From Rhizophagus clarus (taxonomy: Eukaryota; Glomeromycota; Glomeromycetes; Glomerales; Glomeraceae): 64,000 nucleotides of DNA. Under the pieces are notes generated by a model. The model was not told the origin of the DNA, did not search any database, and worked only from the letters and a program-made list of their open reading frames with translations. The stretch spans positions 1,251,501 through 1,315,500 of the forward strand of contig BLAL01000016.1 of the NCBI GenBank assembly GCA_015698045.1. Reading direction: 5' to 3'. Position 1 is the stretch's first letter. Each line of letters opens with the position of its first letter. Shown one piece after another: positions 22,820 through 33,896 of this stretch. The translations under genes and the position numbers were made by a program.

Positions 22820-23423
22820 AGAGATAAATATCTTTTTCATTATTATAATTAATCCAGAACGTGTTATTTTTTTTTATTTTCTTAGTCGGCATCTTTTAGT
22901 TCTATAAAATAATAATACAATAATAATAAATCGAAAAATTTATTAAATTTTCATCGAAAAAATATATAAATAATTCATATTTACCACCTCATTCCTCTTA
23001 AGAGACTATATGTTAATTCTCAAAATGTATGCAGAACTTTTAATAATAAATATAAGATCTATAAAGTATTATATTATAAACACTTAAAACATTTATAGCA
23101 AAGTTTAAAGATACTAAAGGATTCTATAATTTAATAGATTCCTTAAAAAACTTTAAACATTTTATCTTTAAGGAATTTTTATAAATTGAATTAGGTATTA
23201 ACTATATAAGAACTTTATTTTAAACATTATTTAATCTTAATCAAATTTAAAGTCGATCTCATGGGATTTATAAAAATCAATCTGTACCAAACATTGATAT
23301 TTCCGCATTGCATATAATAAAAGATTTTCTTTTTTTACTATGCTACGCTGCATAATGTTGTAACGAATAAAATATTGATCTACAATAAAGTAATCCATTT
23401 ATTGCGAGTCAGATACCACACAG
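22820..23423. other. Intergenic, no gene seen
   Basis: AT-rich DNA follows the Gly/Arg-tailed gene. It includes short inverted words around 23095-23180 (TTTAAAGATACTAAAGG and similar). No reading frame has family features. Confidence 0.5.
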
Positions 23424-23815
23424 CAGGGCCGATGATATTTTGTGTTTCGCAGAATATCACATAAATCACAAAATTTTGTGATAAACAAAAATTTCAAAAT
23501 ATCACAACATAATTTCACAAAATTTATTTATTTATATATACGAGCGCATAATTCCACACAATTGCCATGTAATTTCTATATAATTTTCATGTGGCTTCCA
23601 TAATTAGCATAGTTTGTGTAATCTAGAAAATTTTTTAAGGAAGTTTGAATTGTAAAAATTATGAGAAATTATCGCAGAAATGGCACAAAATTTTATTTAA
23701 AACGCCACAAAATTACACAAAATTACCAAAAATAGGAAAACACAACATAACACAAAATTTATTTTTATCACACACAAATTTTACCTTTTAGTGCCGCAGA
23801 AAATCATCGGCCCTG
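23424..23815. mobile_element. 392-bp hAT-type MITE
   Basis: The ends CAGGGCCGATGAT and ATCATCGGCCCTG are inverted repeats. The flanking octamers are CCACACAG (23416-23423) and CAACACAG (23816-23823), a 7 of 8 match as expected of an ageing hAT duplication. The inside is rich in CACAAAATTT words and has no coding capacity. It lies 275 bp upstream of the SNF2-like gene at 24091. Confidence 0.75.
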
Positions 23816-24090
23816 CAACACAGGTGCTGCAGATGAATCACGCGTCACACAATTCAAAATTATTTATACGGGGTAATCTAGATATGACTTTTTTTATTCG
23901 AGATTAGATTTTTTTTATATACACACGTAAGTACATTTTTTCCACACTTTTTACCACAGTATACTCACGTAAGAATATTTTTTATTAATAATTTGAAATC
24001 TTTTGTTTCTTTTCCATTTAATATACTAATGAGAAATAATTTTTTTTTATGAATATTCTCAAATAATAAATCATTCAAATAAAATCTCAA

Positions 24091-26172
24091 ATGTCTACCG
24101 ATAATAATAATACAGGACTACCAAAATTTAGAATTAAAAGAGTTAACAATGAAAATAATAATAATTCTAATAATAACACATCAAATACTCTTAAAAAATT
24201 TTATAAAAATAACAAAAGCAGTTCAGTTGTTGGACTACCAAAATTACAAGTTATTCCCAAAGACTTTGAAATTGCAAAAAAAGTGAATTCGGCACCACAA
24301 TCAGAAACTGAATTTCTAGTAAATCTCCTAGAAGCACCACAACCAGAAACATTAATTACGAAATTACTTCCGTATCAGAAGCAAGGCCTTGGTTGGATGT
24401 TATCAAATGAACACCCTAAAGAGCCAACTATTGATGAGGAAGTTCAATTCTGGATTCAAAAGGAGGATCAAACGAAAAAAATACTCTACTTTAATACATT
24501 AGCAAGGTTTGCAACAATAACACGCCCTAATCTTGCCAGAGGTGGAATACTCGCTGATGATATGGGTCTTGGTAAGACGATACAAATGATTGCTTTGATA
24601 GCTTCCAAACCTGCAATCAATTTAGATTCCACATATTCTAAAACTACTCTGATTGTTGCTCCTTTAAGTGTGCTTGAAAATTGGATTGACCAAATCAACA
24701 AGCATGTTAAGAAAGGGTCTCTTTCTTATTATGTTTTTCATGACGTTGATCGAATTAATGATCCAGAATTTCTTAAAACTTACGATATAATAATTACTAC
24801 ATATGCTATTCTTGCACAATCAAATATAGAAGAAAGGAGTGGATTATTTGCCATTAAATGGCTTCGAGTTATCTTAGATGAAGGACATATTATTCGTACA
24901 CAATCAACAAAACAAAGTATTGCCGTATGTAATTTGGATGCTGAGAGAAGATGGATTCTTACAGGAACCCCAATTATGAACGAATTAAATGATATATATT
25001 CTTTAATTAAATTCTTAAAATTCACTCCTTTTGATAGTCTAGAAATATGGAATAGCATATTTAACAACAAAACAATAAAGTTTAAAGATGGTAACAATCT
25101 TAGAAGCTTAATAAAAGCCGTTTGTCTTCGTAGAACAAAGGATATGAAATTCAATGGACGTCCTATAGTATGTCTTCCTCCTATTAATTTCTATACTCAT
25201 AAAATTAAGTTTAAGACGGATGAGAAAAAGATTTATGATAACATGGAAAGTAATATAAAAGAACAATTTAGGAGTTGGAAAGAATCAAGAAATGGCGATT
25301 TAAAATATAATTATGTAACGTTTCTGGAAATGCTCCTGAGATTACGACAGATTTGCAATCACACAGAGCTTTGTAAGAGACAAATAAATGATGCTGATAG
25401 CAATATGAATGATGAAAGATTGGCTGCCCTGAAAATATCTGTTAGTAATAATAAAAGTTGCTATATGTGCTCTAAACCATTAACAACTCCTACAATTACT
25501 CCTTGTAAACATATATTTGACAAAGATTGCATCAAAATTAGTTTTGGAGATGAACCATTTTCTTGTCCGATATGCCAAAATTCAGTTAATATGAATCAAT
25601 TAATTGAATTAACAACAATTCAAATAGAAGAAGAAATTAGAAATTTAGATGATTTTAAAATAAGTTCCAAAATTGAAGCTTTATTGAAATTTTTAAATCA
25701 AAATAACGATAAATCAGTAGTCTTCAGCCAATGGACATCTTTTCTTGATTTGATTGAAATTGCATTTAAAGATGCAAATGTCAAATTTGTTCGATTTGAT
25801 GGCAAAATGTCACGTAATCAGCGAGAAGAGACTGTAAATAATTTCAACAATGATCCGGAAATAAAGGTTCTTCTAATTAGTTTAAAATGCGGATCTTTGG
25901 GATTGAATCTTACTGTTGCTAATCAATGTTTTCTTATGGATCCTTGATGGAATCCAAGTATTGAGGATCAAGCTATAGATCGAATTTATAGAATTGGTCA
26001 AACTCGGCCAGTTTCTGTCTTTAGATTTTTTATTGAGAATACAATTGAAGATCGCGTGTTTGAACTTCAAAAGAAAAAACGTGGCTTGATATTCCAAGCT
26101 TTTGATGAGTAGCGATCTGAGAATCTGAATATTGTTGATGAAGCCCTGCAAATTTTATTAGGCAGTAGTTAA
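24091..26172 (+). pseudogene. SNF2-family RAD5/RAD16-like helicase with RING finger, two internal stops
   Basis: The single frame starts MSTDNNNTG. It carries helicase motif I (DDMGLGKT, about residues 155-162), DEGH in place of DEAH/DEGH motif II (about 267-270), TGTPIMN (motif III), a C3HC4-type RING inserted between the two helicase lobes (CYMC, CKHIFDKDC, CPIC; about 460-500), then SVVFSQWTSFLD and LLISLKCGSLGLNLT (motif V). This order defines RAD5/RAD16/HLTF-type DNA repair ATPases with ubiquitin ligase function. After FLMDP, at codon 619, a TGA (25945-25947) stands where family members have the first Trp of DPWWNP. Motif VI (AIDRIYRIGQ) follows in frame, then a TAG at 26110 and a final TAA at 26170-26172. 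The truncated product would lack motif VI and so be catalytically dead. No intron is seen. Confidence 0.85.
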
Positions 26173-26849
26173 AGAATATTTTTAGTGTATATGCACATAA
26201 TTATTGCGGTTTTCATAAATCTGTGTAATTAAAGTCACATGATGATCACTTCAAAATTACGCATTTTTTTTTTTCAAAGTAACGTCTAAAACCAAGTCGC
26301 GATTTTGCTTGTCCGTAAGAATATATTGCTTTAAAAAGTCTTTAGTGTGAGTTTTGAGTCATGAGAGTAGGAACGAAAGAAGAATGACGTAGGCGAGATT
26401 TTTCAAAGTTAAAACAAACAAGAATACGAAACTCAGGAAGGACTTAGGTGTCGTATCAGGGAGGCTTTTTTAATTTAACAATGAAAGTACATAGTTGAGT
26501 GTCCTCAATTTTAAAAAGTATATCTAACTATAACAACGAAGCTGCCGGTATATATTTTGTTTGAATAAGTAAGTGAAAAAAGAAAATTTTCCAATTGAAA
26601 ATCAAAGAATATACAAAAGTCCGTCTATTTCTTTTTTTCAATAAAGAACGGTTTTTACTTGTCAAGATATGTAATATTAAGCAATTATTAGATCATTATA
26701 TTACAATTGTGCAATATTTACCAAATAACTAATTACAAGAACTATTGAACTAATCGAAGAGAATTTACCAATTCGTGTTTTTTAGAATTGTTATTTGATC
26801 AATATCAAGATGATTTTGGCTTGATTATTTGTAATTTTGACAATATCAT
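26173..26849. other. Intergenic, no gene seen
   Basis: This AT-rich region lies downstream of the helicase gene. No frame, array or inverted repeat stands out. Confidence 0.5.
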
Positions 26850-27445
26850 CAACACAGCGAGTCAACATTAAGACGATATCATATCGATACCATTTTTATT
26901 TTGCGTTGTTTTAACTATATCGTATCGATATCATCATTATTTCGCGTTTTTTTAAAAAAATATCGTTGTTTTAACTATATCGAGCCGATGTTGATTTGAT
27001 ATTCTTCAAATAAATATTTTTGCGATATCTTTTTGATATACCGAACCAATATTAGTACGATATCATTTATTTGCGTTTTTTTTTTGAAAATTATCGTTTA
27101 TTGTAACCATATCAAAGCGATGTCACTTCGATATTTCTTCAAGCAAATATTTTTACGATATCTTGTCGATACAACGAGTGAATATTGATACGATACCAAT
27201 ATTTATTTTGCATTTCTTTTTTGAAATTATTGTTATTGCAACGATATCATAATGGTAATGATTCGATGTTTCTTCAAGCGAATATTTTCACGATATCTTT
27301 TGTTAATATTGAAACGATATTATGGTGACATCATAATGATATTGTTTCAATAAATCGATATCGCAATGATATGAATTTAACATTGTTATTATATCAATTC
27401 GGCATTGTTCAAAAACTTAAGGTTTCTGTAAAGTATCATGCAGAT
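26850..27445. repeat. Degenerate ATATCGATA-rich repeat, inverse relative of the 1360-2690 block
   Basis: Loosely repeated units of about 120 bp share TTGCGTTTTTTT, AACTATATC and TTCTTCAAGCAAATATTTTT words with many GATATC/CGATAT steps. The right edge, read on the other strand, gives ACTTTACAGAAACCTTAAG, matching ACTTTACAGAAACTTGGGG at the left edge of the block at 1360-2690. The two blocks are therefore inverted copies of one repeat family. Confidence 0.6.
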
Positions 27446-27489
27446 TTATTTATTTAATTATTAATAACGTGGGCATGACATAAATAAAT

Positions 27490-28900
27490 CGTGACTGAAA
27501 CTTGTGTTCAATTTGTGTTCAATTTGTGTTGATAATTCTGGTAAAAAATTATTAATTTTGGCCAAATTTCGTTAAATTTGTTAAATTTGTGTTGAATTTG
27601 TATTGAATTTGTGTTGCGTAATTTTTTATTTATCACAAGGGGATGATATTTAGTAATTGCACTGGCATGTATGTACGATGTACAAGATTTTTTTTATGAT
27701 TTTTTTAAGAAATGTATGCAAAATATTTAATCAAAATATAATTGTTTTTATTTTTAAATATAATATATTAATATGAAATCAAACTAAGATTTTTTTTTAT
27801 TAATCATGATATTTATATTTAGATAATCTATATCTGCACGAGATTTAATTAATATGTTTAATGATGAGAGTGTAATAAATTAAATTTTAATTGAAATGAG
27901 AAATAAAATCAAACCAAAGAGGTATTGTTCAAATTTTATTTAAAGTGATATTTTACGACTTTCTTTCTACTCAAATTTTTACTCATCCCAAAATCAAATT
28001 ATAAAAATCTAATCTAATCTAATAATGCCTCGCTATATACGTTCACATCATTCCCACTATAACGTCCATTGGAACTGGGCTATGATGGATAAGCTGGTTG
28101 ACATATGCCAAGACAAAAACTGCGCCTACCACAATATTAATGGTAAAAGCCGCCATGATTTTTGGGACTCTGTTGCCAATAGGTTCATATGACTAATATC
28201 TATAATTTCTTTAAGAAAGAATTTAAATTCAAATTAACTAATCCATTTAATTGAGTCAGAATAAATAGAATATTTTGTACGAGGCTTTCTGGGCAACAGT
28301 ACAACCAAAAGTGGAGGAACTTCGTTAGGAATTACCATGTAAGTAAATAAATAAAATTACATTCATATAAATTAAATGTATTTATCGAATATTCAAATTG
28401 ATTTTGATATTTAGAACTATATCCTTTATCGTAATGGAAACTCTGGATGGCGGCTGTGGACGTGTACTGGCCAAAAATATTATTGCAAATTTAGAACGAG
28501 ATTTTGGAAGAGGTCAGGTAATTATACTATAATAAAATTTATAATTAATATTTATGTTTATGTTTTAAATTTGATAAATTTGATTAATTTTAGTTATGCG
28601 TGATGATTGTAAGAGAAGAAGAAACTTACTTATGTATCGTAGAAGATATTTATTTTTATTTTTTTATTTATTAAGTGAGTAGCTAAGCCCAGTCCGTACT
28701 AAATATCGGCTGGAGACTCACGTTTTTTTTGGTCTGTGACTGATACTAACGTTCACGCTGTACAGCCTGGATACTATTTTATAAAATAGTAGTTTTTTTG
28801 GTCTGTGACTGATACTAACGTTCACGCTGTACAGCTTGGATACTATTTTATAAAATAGTAGCGAACAAGTATCAAATGTGTATTTTTTTATTAAGTTATA
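27490..28900 (+). repeat. Dispersed repeat carrying a small Myb/SANT-like gene (copy B unit)
   Basis: The homology to the inverse unit at about 7150-8570 covers an upstream TTCAATTTGTGTTGATAATT-rich segment (27500-27620), the four exons and introns, and a 3' segment (CCCAGTCCGTAC, GGCTGGAGACTCACG, ACTATTTTATAAAATAGT). The gene therefore travels with its flanks. The 3' segment is duplicated here: about 70 bp at 28721-28790 recur at 28791-28861, each ending in the palindrome TACTATTTTATAAAATAGTA. I could not define terminal repeats or a target duplication. Confidence 0.65.
28025..28682 (+). CDS. Small four-exon Myb/SANT-like protein, copy B (intact)
   Basis: Exons 28025-28182, 28269-28338, 28415-28517 and 28594-28682 join in phases 2, 0 and 1 to a 139-residue protein starting MPRYIRSHHSHYN. 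Conserved Trp/aromatic spacing is visible: WNWAMMDKLVDI, HDFWDSVANR, QYNQKWRNFVRNYH, GWRLWTCTGQ, YYCKFRTRFWKR, then a basic RRRNLLMYRRRY end. The FW-x-SVA and QKW-x-N pattern, with a basic charge, fits a Myb/SANT-like (trihelix-type) DNA-binding domain, a family that I recall as expanded in Rhizophagus. Every intron is GT..AG and 77-93 nt long. Unlike the copy at 7339-8040, no stop interrupts it. Expression and function are unknown. Confidence 0.6.
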
Positions 28901-29049
28901 ATAAAAATTAGAATTTACTTTAATTTTTAACATAAAAATTGTAAATAATAAAAAATTCGTAAATAAAAATAAATTTGCTTTCCCAAACTTAAAAGAAAGA
29001 AAAGAAAAGATGTTTATATTATTTTTGATTATTCAATAGTATCACATGC

Positions 29050-29690
29050 CCTTGTATACGTTTTACTGCATATGCAGCTTTAACGATCAAATAGTAATAT
29101 TACGCAGGTTTACAATCTCGTAAATTTTCAAAATATTTTAACCGTAATATTACGCAGGTTTATAGTCTTGTAAATTTTTGAAATATTTCAATTATAATAT
29201 TACGCAGGTTTACAGTCTTGTAAATTTTTGAAATATTTCAACTGTAATATTATACAGGTTTACAGTTTTGTAAATTTTCAAAATATTTTAATCATAATAT
29301 TATGCAGGTTTACAGTCTCGTAAAATTTTGAAATATTTTAACCGTAATATTACGCAGGTTTACAGTCTCGTAAATTTTTGAAATATTTTAACCATAATAT
29401 TACGCAGGTTTACAGTTTTATAAATTTTTGAAATATTTTAACCGTAATATTACGCAGGTTTACAGTTTCGTAAATTTGCAGAATATTTTGATCGTAATAT
29501 TGCATAAATTTTACGATATTGAAAACTTGCGTAATATTTTGACTGTAATATCACATAAATTTTACAAAATTGTAAACTTATGTAATATTTTGAAATTTTT
29601 CGAAATATTATACTATAAACTTTCGTAAACTTACAAAATCGTAAACTTACGCAATTTTTCACCCTATAAAATTTCCTAATGCATCTTATT
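29050..29690. repeat. Satellite array with an exact 50-bp period
   Basis: The word TACGCAGGTTTAC starts at 29101, 29151, 29201, 29251, 29301, 29351, 29401 and 29451, so the period is exactly 50 bp over eight units despite base changes. Two more divergent units follow (about 29501 and 29551). Units pair CGTAATATTACG-like and AAATATTTTAACC words. The right edge (29640-29690) reads inversely as CATTAGGAAATTTTATAG, matching the start of the block at 1380. Confidence 0.9.
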
Positions 29691-29914
29691 TTTATCAAAA
29701 AATGAATAAAATAAATCTCTGCTATATTATAGACATTTCTTCTTTCCTTTCTTTTATCATTTTTACATCTTTTCTGTAGCTTTGGATCATTCTTTTATTG
29801 GCTATTTTTTATTTACTTATATTACAACTTCTCAGGTATTATTAGATATATAAAGCCAAATCATATTATACCATCTAATATACTTACAAACTTTTTATTC
29901 ACAGCTTTTTTAGT

Positions 29915-30512
29915 AATATCTTGGCCTCGAACAATACTTTAGAAGACAAGACTTTATTGAATAATACTTCAGAAGACACTCTATTAAATAATACTTCAGG
30001 AGGCACTCCATTGAACAATATCACACTCTCAACATCTGGAATTCCATCTTGTTTTGAAGGATTAGAAAAGCAGTGGACAGAACTCAATAAAGACGGAAGA
30101 GATTTGTTTATTATTATTTTGAATATAACTAGTTATCTGTATTAAATGTTGCTATATACTATATAATAGATTTTCAGAACGAAATTTGGTTCAGAACGCA
30201 TATTGATTTGTTAAAAAGTAAGTATTTAATTTATTATTGCTTTACTACAATAATACTTTTAAAAATTTATTTTTTACAAAAGAAAATATCACCCCTTTGG
30301 AATACCTATCCAACTTTCTAAGAAGAATATATCAAGAAGTAGGTTCAGATGAAGATTTATTACAGGAAGAGGACTTATCTGCTGAAGAGGTCACTGAAAT
30401 TTCTAATTGCAAAGAATTTGAATCATATATCACTGAGACACTGACAAAACATCTTCAGAAGAGGACCCCATCGACAAATAACTTTAACCCCCAACTGCTT
30501 TTGCTAGTATGA
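29915..30512 (+). pseudogene. Fragments of a multicopy Rhizophagus-type gene
   Basis: Three coding-like pieces lie in order. The first, 29921-30145, contains NNTSEDTLLNNTSGGTPLNN-type repeats and then FEGLEKQWTELNKDGRDLFI. The second, about 30177-30221, encodes EIWFRTHIDLLK and ends at a GTAAGT donor. The third, about 30281-30512, starts after an AAAG acceptor and encodes ENITPLEYLSNFLRRIYQEV and an acidic DEDLLQEEDLSAEEVTEI segment. The first piece has no ATG and I could not find a phase-consistent donor into the second. This is therefore probably a decayed copy, although a missed upstream exon could rescue it. Function unknown. Confidence 0.45.
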
Positions 30513-30905
30513 ATAATTTGAGTAAAAGATGAAAGGCATCAGTAGTCCATATATTAATTGATATTTCTTGTGTAATAGTTAATCAGTTAGCTTCACGTAG
30601 GTTTCTCCAGGTTCTAGGTCAAATCAGATCTAGAGTCATTTATCTAAATTTGAATCTGACAAGTTATATTGATGTTAGATTTACATTTAGACACACAATT
30701 AAAGTTATAGATGTATTTTCTTGTTAAATAATTGCTATTATGTTTAAAAAGATTAAATAAAATTCATGCATTGATTTTTTTATAAAAAATATCCTATTAC
30801 AATGAAAAATTCAGGGAAAAGTTCTGTAATTGTATTATTTTTTTTATCTGTATTAATAAGACGAGTCTTTACATTCATCACATAACATTGAATAATTCTC
30901 AAAAA
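30513..30905. other. Intergenic, no gene seen
   Basis: AT-rich sequence. The segment TGTATTAATAAGACGAG to AAAATTTTAATGA (about 30848-30910) resembles 730-800 upstream of another relic and may be a shared ancestral promoter. Confidence 0.4.
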
Positions 30906-31060
30906 TTTTAATGAACATGGCATCTGAGCTCGAATTGTTAAGACCGTGTGTTACTAAGCTGAGGTATTACAATTATATTTAGAAAGTGTCTCTTATCACA
31001 GTTTTCAAAAATATGTGAACCCATGTAAATCATAGAGTAGCACAACTATTGTGTACGATT
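30906..31060 (+). pseudogene. Relic of a coiled-coil multicopy gene (MASELELLR type)
   Basis: From about 30918 a frame reads MASELELLR, then PCVTKLRYYNYI before a stop. MASELELLRQRI starts are common in Rhizophagus multicopy proteins (from memory). Only the start and its upstream region survive. The upstream segment is related to that of the relic at 820-1195. Confidence 0.4.
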
Positions 31061-32876
31061 TTGTGAAAATCTAATTAAAATTTGAGTTTTTATTATTTGT
31101 TGATCACATGAACATGAAATTCAGACAGAAAAATTTTGGAGTTCGTTGAAGAGTTCATGCACTTTTTTATAAGATACAAACAGAATTTTATTTAGAATTA
31201 GTAACTTCAAGTTATAAAATTTCATAATCAAAGAAAAATCATCCCTTAATTGCAAGCTAAATATGTAATATTAAATAATATATTATAATTCAAAATAATA
31301 CATAATTAATATTCAATATAATTAAATTTTTTTGAAAAATCAACTCTCCTTTACAATATAATAATCACTAACTTATACATGATTAAGTCTTAGGTATAAG
31401 AATTATAAAAATATATTATTTATTTAGTATATAGCTGAGGATTGCTCAAATACAAGGTATATTTATAATAAATAAAATTACACTTAACAATGAAAAAATA
31501 TATGCTAATACTAATGAAATAAAAATGTTTTCAATTTTAATGCTGCGTTTTAGTTTTTCAAATGACATAATACCAAGAGATTACAGATAAGTCATAATTT
31601 CTAGTAAAAAAAAATTTAAATACTTCCTGCTTAGAATGTGCTTACGTAATAAAATTATTACGCAATTTATTTTACATTTAACATTTATAAGCGGACCGTG
31701 TTCCTATGGAGGGCGGGTTATACTAATTTCGCCCTACTTACATTGATTCTGGATGAACATCTGGAATTTTTTGATTTATAATCATTTGTAATCATCCGGA
31801 CCTATGTCTTGGAGGGTGGCGGGACGAAATAACCTAAATCAATCTATTAATCTATAATCTAGTTTAAATTTACAAACGAACTTCTTTCCTATTTCGTCTA
31901 TGCAGATCAAACCTATATTGCAAGTGCTTTGATGATCCTAAATCAATAAATCAAGAACCTCCCAGAAACTTATATTTATTTTTTTTTTTTGCCATACTTT
32001 AATAAGAATTGTAAAACAACACACAGAATAAACATTTACAACCACGAACTATATCCTACGATGATTAATTCCAATTTAATTTCACAAATATCAAAATAGT
32101 GATAATGCGGGCCAACATAACCTTCGGCCGGCAAAAGTTGACGGCAACTTAGCCGCTGTCGGTAACAAATTTTCCGAACGTCCGGTAATTTAATTTGCAT
32201 CCCACATTTTTTTCTTTTTGATAGATGCTAAGGATTTTTCTGATACATAGTTTTCTCAATAAAGACCAATCAAGTGTACTTTTTGACGTATCAATTATAC
32301 TTATCTGCAGATCTCAACCTTTATATAATATGATTCTCCATAGATGAATAGACGGATGGATAGATAATAAGACGTAAAATGAAGTTTAAATGTTTAATTA
32401 AAAAGTATTTAATTATTTAAATTATTTTTCAGTATAATATTAATAATTCTAAAGTTTTAAAATAACATAATCTTATTCGGGTTATTCTGGGTATTTTCAT
32501 TCAGGGTATTTCCTTATCAATGGTTTTATCTATAAATATTTCATTATTGTGTGTAAATTTTTTCTTAATAAAATAATCCTCGATTTTAAGCTTGGACATA
32601 TAATTCAAATTATCCTTATTTATAATTCGAAACATCAATAAAAACAGACAAAAAGAACACTACTCATCAATATATTATAAATGTATATCAGGTAAATAAT
32701 ACAAAAAGATCATCAGTGTAAAGGAGTAAAAGAACAATATTCCGAAGATAAAAAAACCCTAAATCAAATAAACATCGATTAAAACAGGATAATGAAACAG
32801 GTTAGACTTCTATTGTTCACGCAACATTTAAGTGCGAATAAAGCCTAGAAAAATTTTCGCAATGACGTAAAATTCT
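31061..32876. other. Intergenic, 1.8 kb
   Basis: Most is AT-rich without coding signal. GC-richer islands occur at 31686-31830 (GGAGGGCGGGTT, GGAGGGTGGCGGGACG) and 32105-32190 (GCGGGCCAACATAACCTTCG, GGCCGGCAAAAG). They could be an old promoter or repeat; I cannot assign them. The last part (about 32400-32876) is probably the 3' region of the bZIP gene. Confidence 0.4.
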
Positions 32877-33896
32877 TTACTCCTTTTGTTTCGTTTGATC
32901 GTTCTGTTCTCGTTTCACTTCTTTTTCTTTCTCATCATCCTCATCATTGTCGTCTTCACTTTCATCTTTCTTTTTTCTTTTTCCTGGACGTTCAACATCC
33001 AAAAGCCTGGCATCTTTTTCAACAATCAAACTTCTTAACCATTTAATTTCCATTTCAAGTTCCTTCACACGGCCTTCAAACATTTCAGCTTTAGCAGTCA
33101 TTTCTCTTGCGGTTCTTTCAAGTGCTTGTTCACGCATTTTTTTCTTTACTCGAAATCTAGCAGAAGCGGCAGTATTTCTCCTCCTTTTATCTTCTTCAGC
33201 AGCTAACTTTGCGGCAAGTTCAGCATCTTTTTCGCCTTCTTTTGTTTCGGTAGATCCACTTTGTGTCGTTTCTGAAGCAGATGATTGATTTGATTTTGTT
33301 GATGAATTCTTACGATTTGGGCCACTTGTAGATGAAGTAGTAGTGTTAGTAGAAGTGGTGGTTTTAGTAGTAGTTTTTGTAGCGATTGTAGATGTAGAGT
33401 CTGTTGTAGTCTTTGTAGCAGTAGATGTTGAATTTTGGGAATTATCTGGAGTTTCTTTCGATAAAATTACCGAATTATTATTAGTAACATTTGTTGATAC
33501 GACTGGAGCTATAGGAGTAGCTGGAAATATAGGCGTAAAATTATCGTTAGAGGAAGTTGCAATTGTAATAGGTTGCAAACGATTTGGTACGAGTGAGTTC
33601 GGGGTTGGAAAGAATATCGGATAATGTAAAGTTTGTTGTGTTTGCGTTTGGTCAGTAAGAGTAGTAAGATCGTGTTGAACCATCATAGTAGGCTGAGTAA
33701 CATTTTGATCTAATTTAGTTGAAGAAACTTGAAACTCATCGTCTAACAAACTTATTCCAGGTGGAACTTCAATAAATTGAGTATTTGACCAAAATTCTAA
33801 TTCTCTAGCTAGATCCTCATCAGACATTTCAGGAGCAGTGACTGGATTTAGAGAGTTTAGTTGCGCGATGTAATTATAGTTGTAATTCGAAGACAT
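32877..33896 (-). CDS. bZIP transcription factor, CYS3/MET4-like
   Basis: The single-exon frame encodes 339 residues. A Thr/Ser/Asn-rich N-terminal two thirds is followed by a basic region of the form RRRNTAASARFRVKKKMREQ (about residues 235-255) and a leucine-zipper-like helix with the KELEMEIKWLRSLI register. The C-terminus is Lys/Asp/Glu-rich. The N-T-A-A-x-S-A-R-F-R signature is shared with Neurospora CYS3, fission yeast Zip1 and MET4-type factors, which control sulfur acquisition. The regulatory target is inferred from family only. The start at 33896 is the first ATG after a stop-rich leader. The gene is divergent from SURF1 across about 780 bp. Confidence 0.9.
   Translation of the reverse strand: MSSNYNYNYIAQLNSLNPVTAPEMSDEDLARELEFWSNTQFIEVPPGISLLDDEFQVSSTKLDQNVTQPTMMVQHDLTTLTDQTQTQQTLHYPIFFPTPNSLVPNRLQPITIATSSNDNFTPIFPATPIAPVVSTNVTNNNSVILSKETPDNSQNSTSTATKTTTDSTSTIATKTTTKTTTSTNTTTSSTSGPNRKNSSTKSNQSSASETTQSGSTETKEGEKDAELAAKLAAEEDKRRRNTAASARFRVKKKMREQALERTAREMTAKAEMFEGRVKELEMEIKWLRSLIVEKDARLLDVERPGKRKKKDESEDDNDEDDEKEKEVKREQNDQTKQKE

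Noticed and set aside
22511..22907. Ser/Pro-rich and Glu-rich frames near the end of the RGG gene
   Set aside because: These are shadow frames of the GGA/AGG-rich tail; neither has independent start or family evidence.
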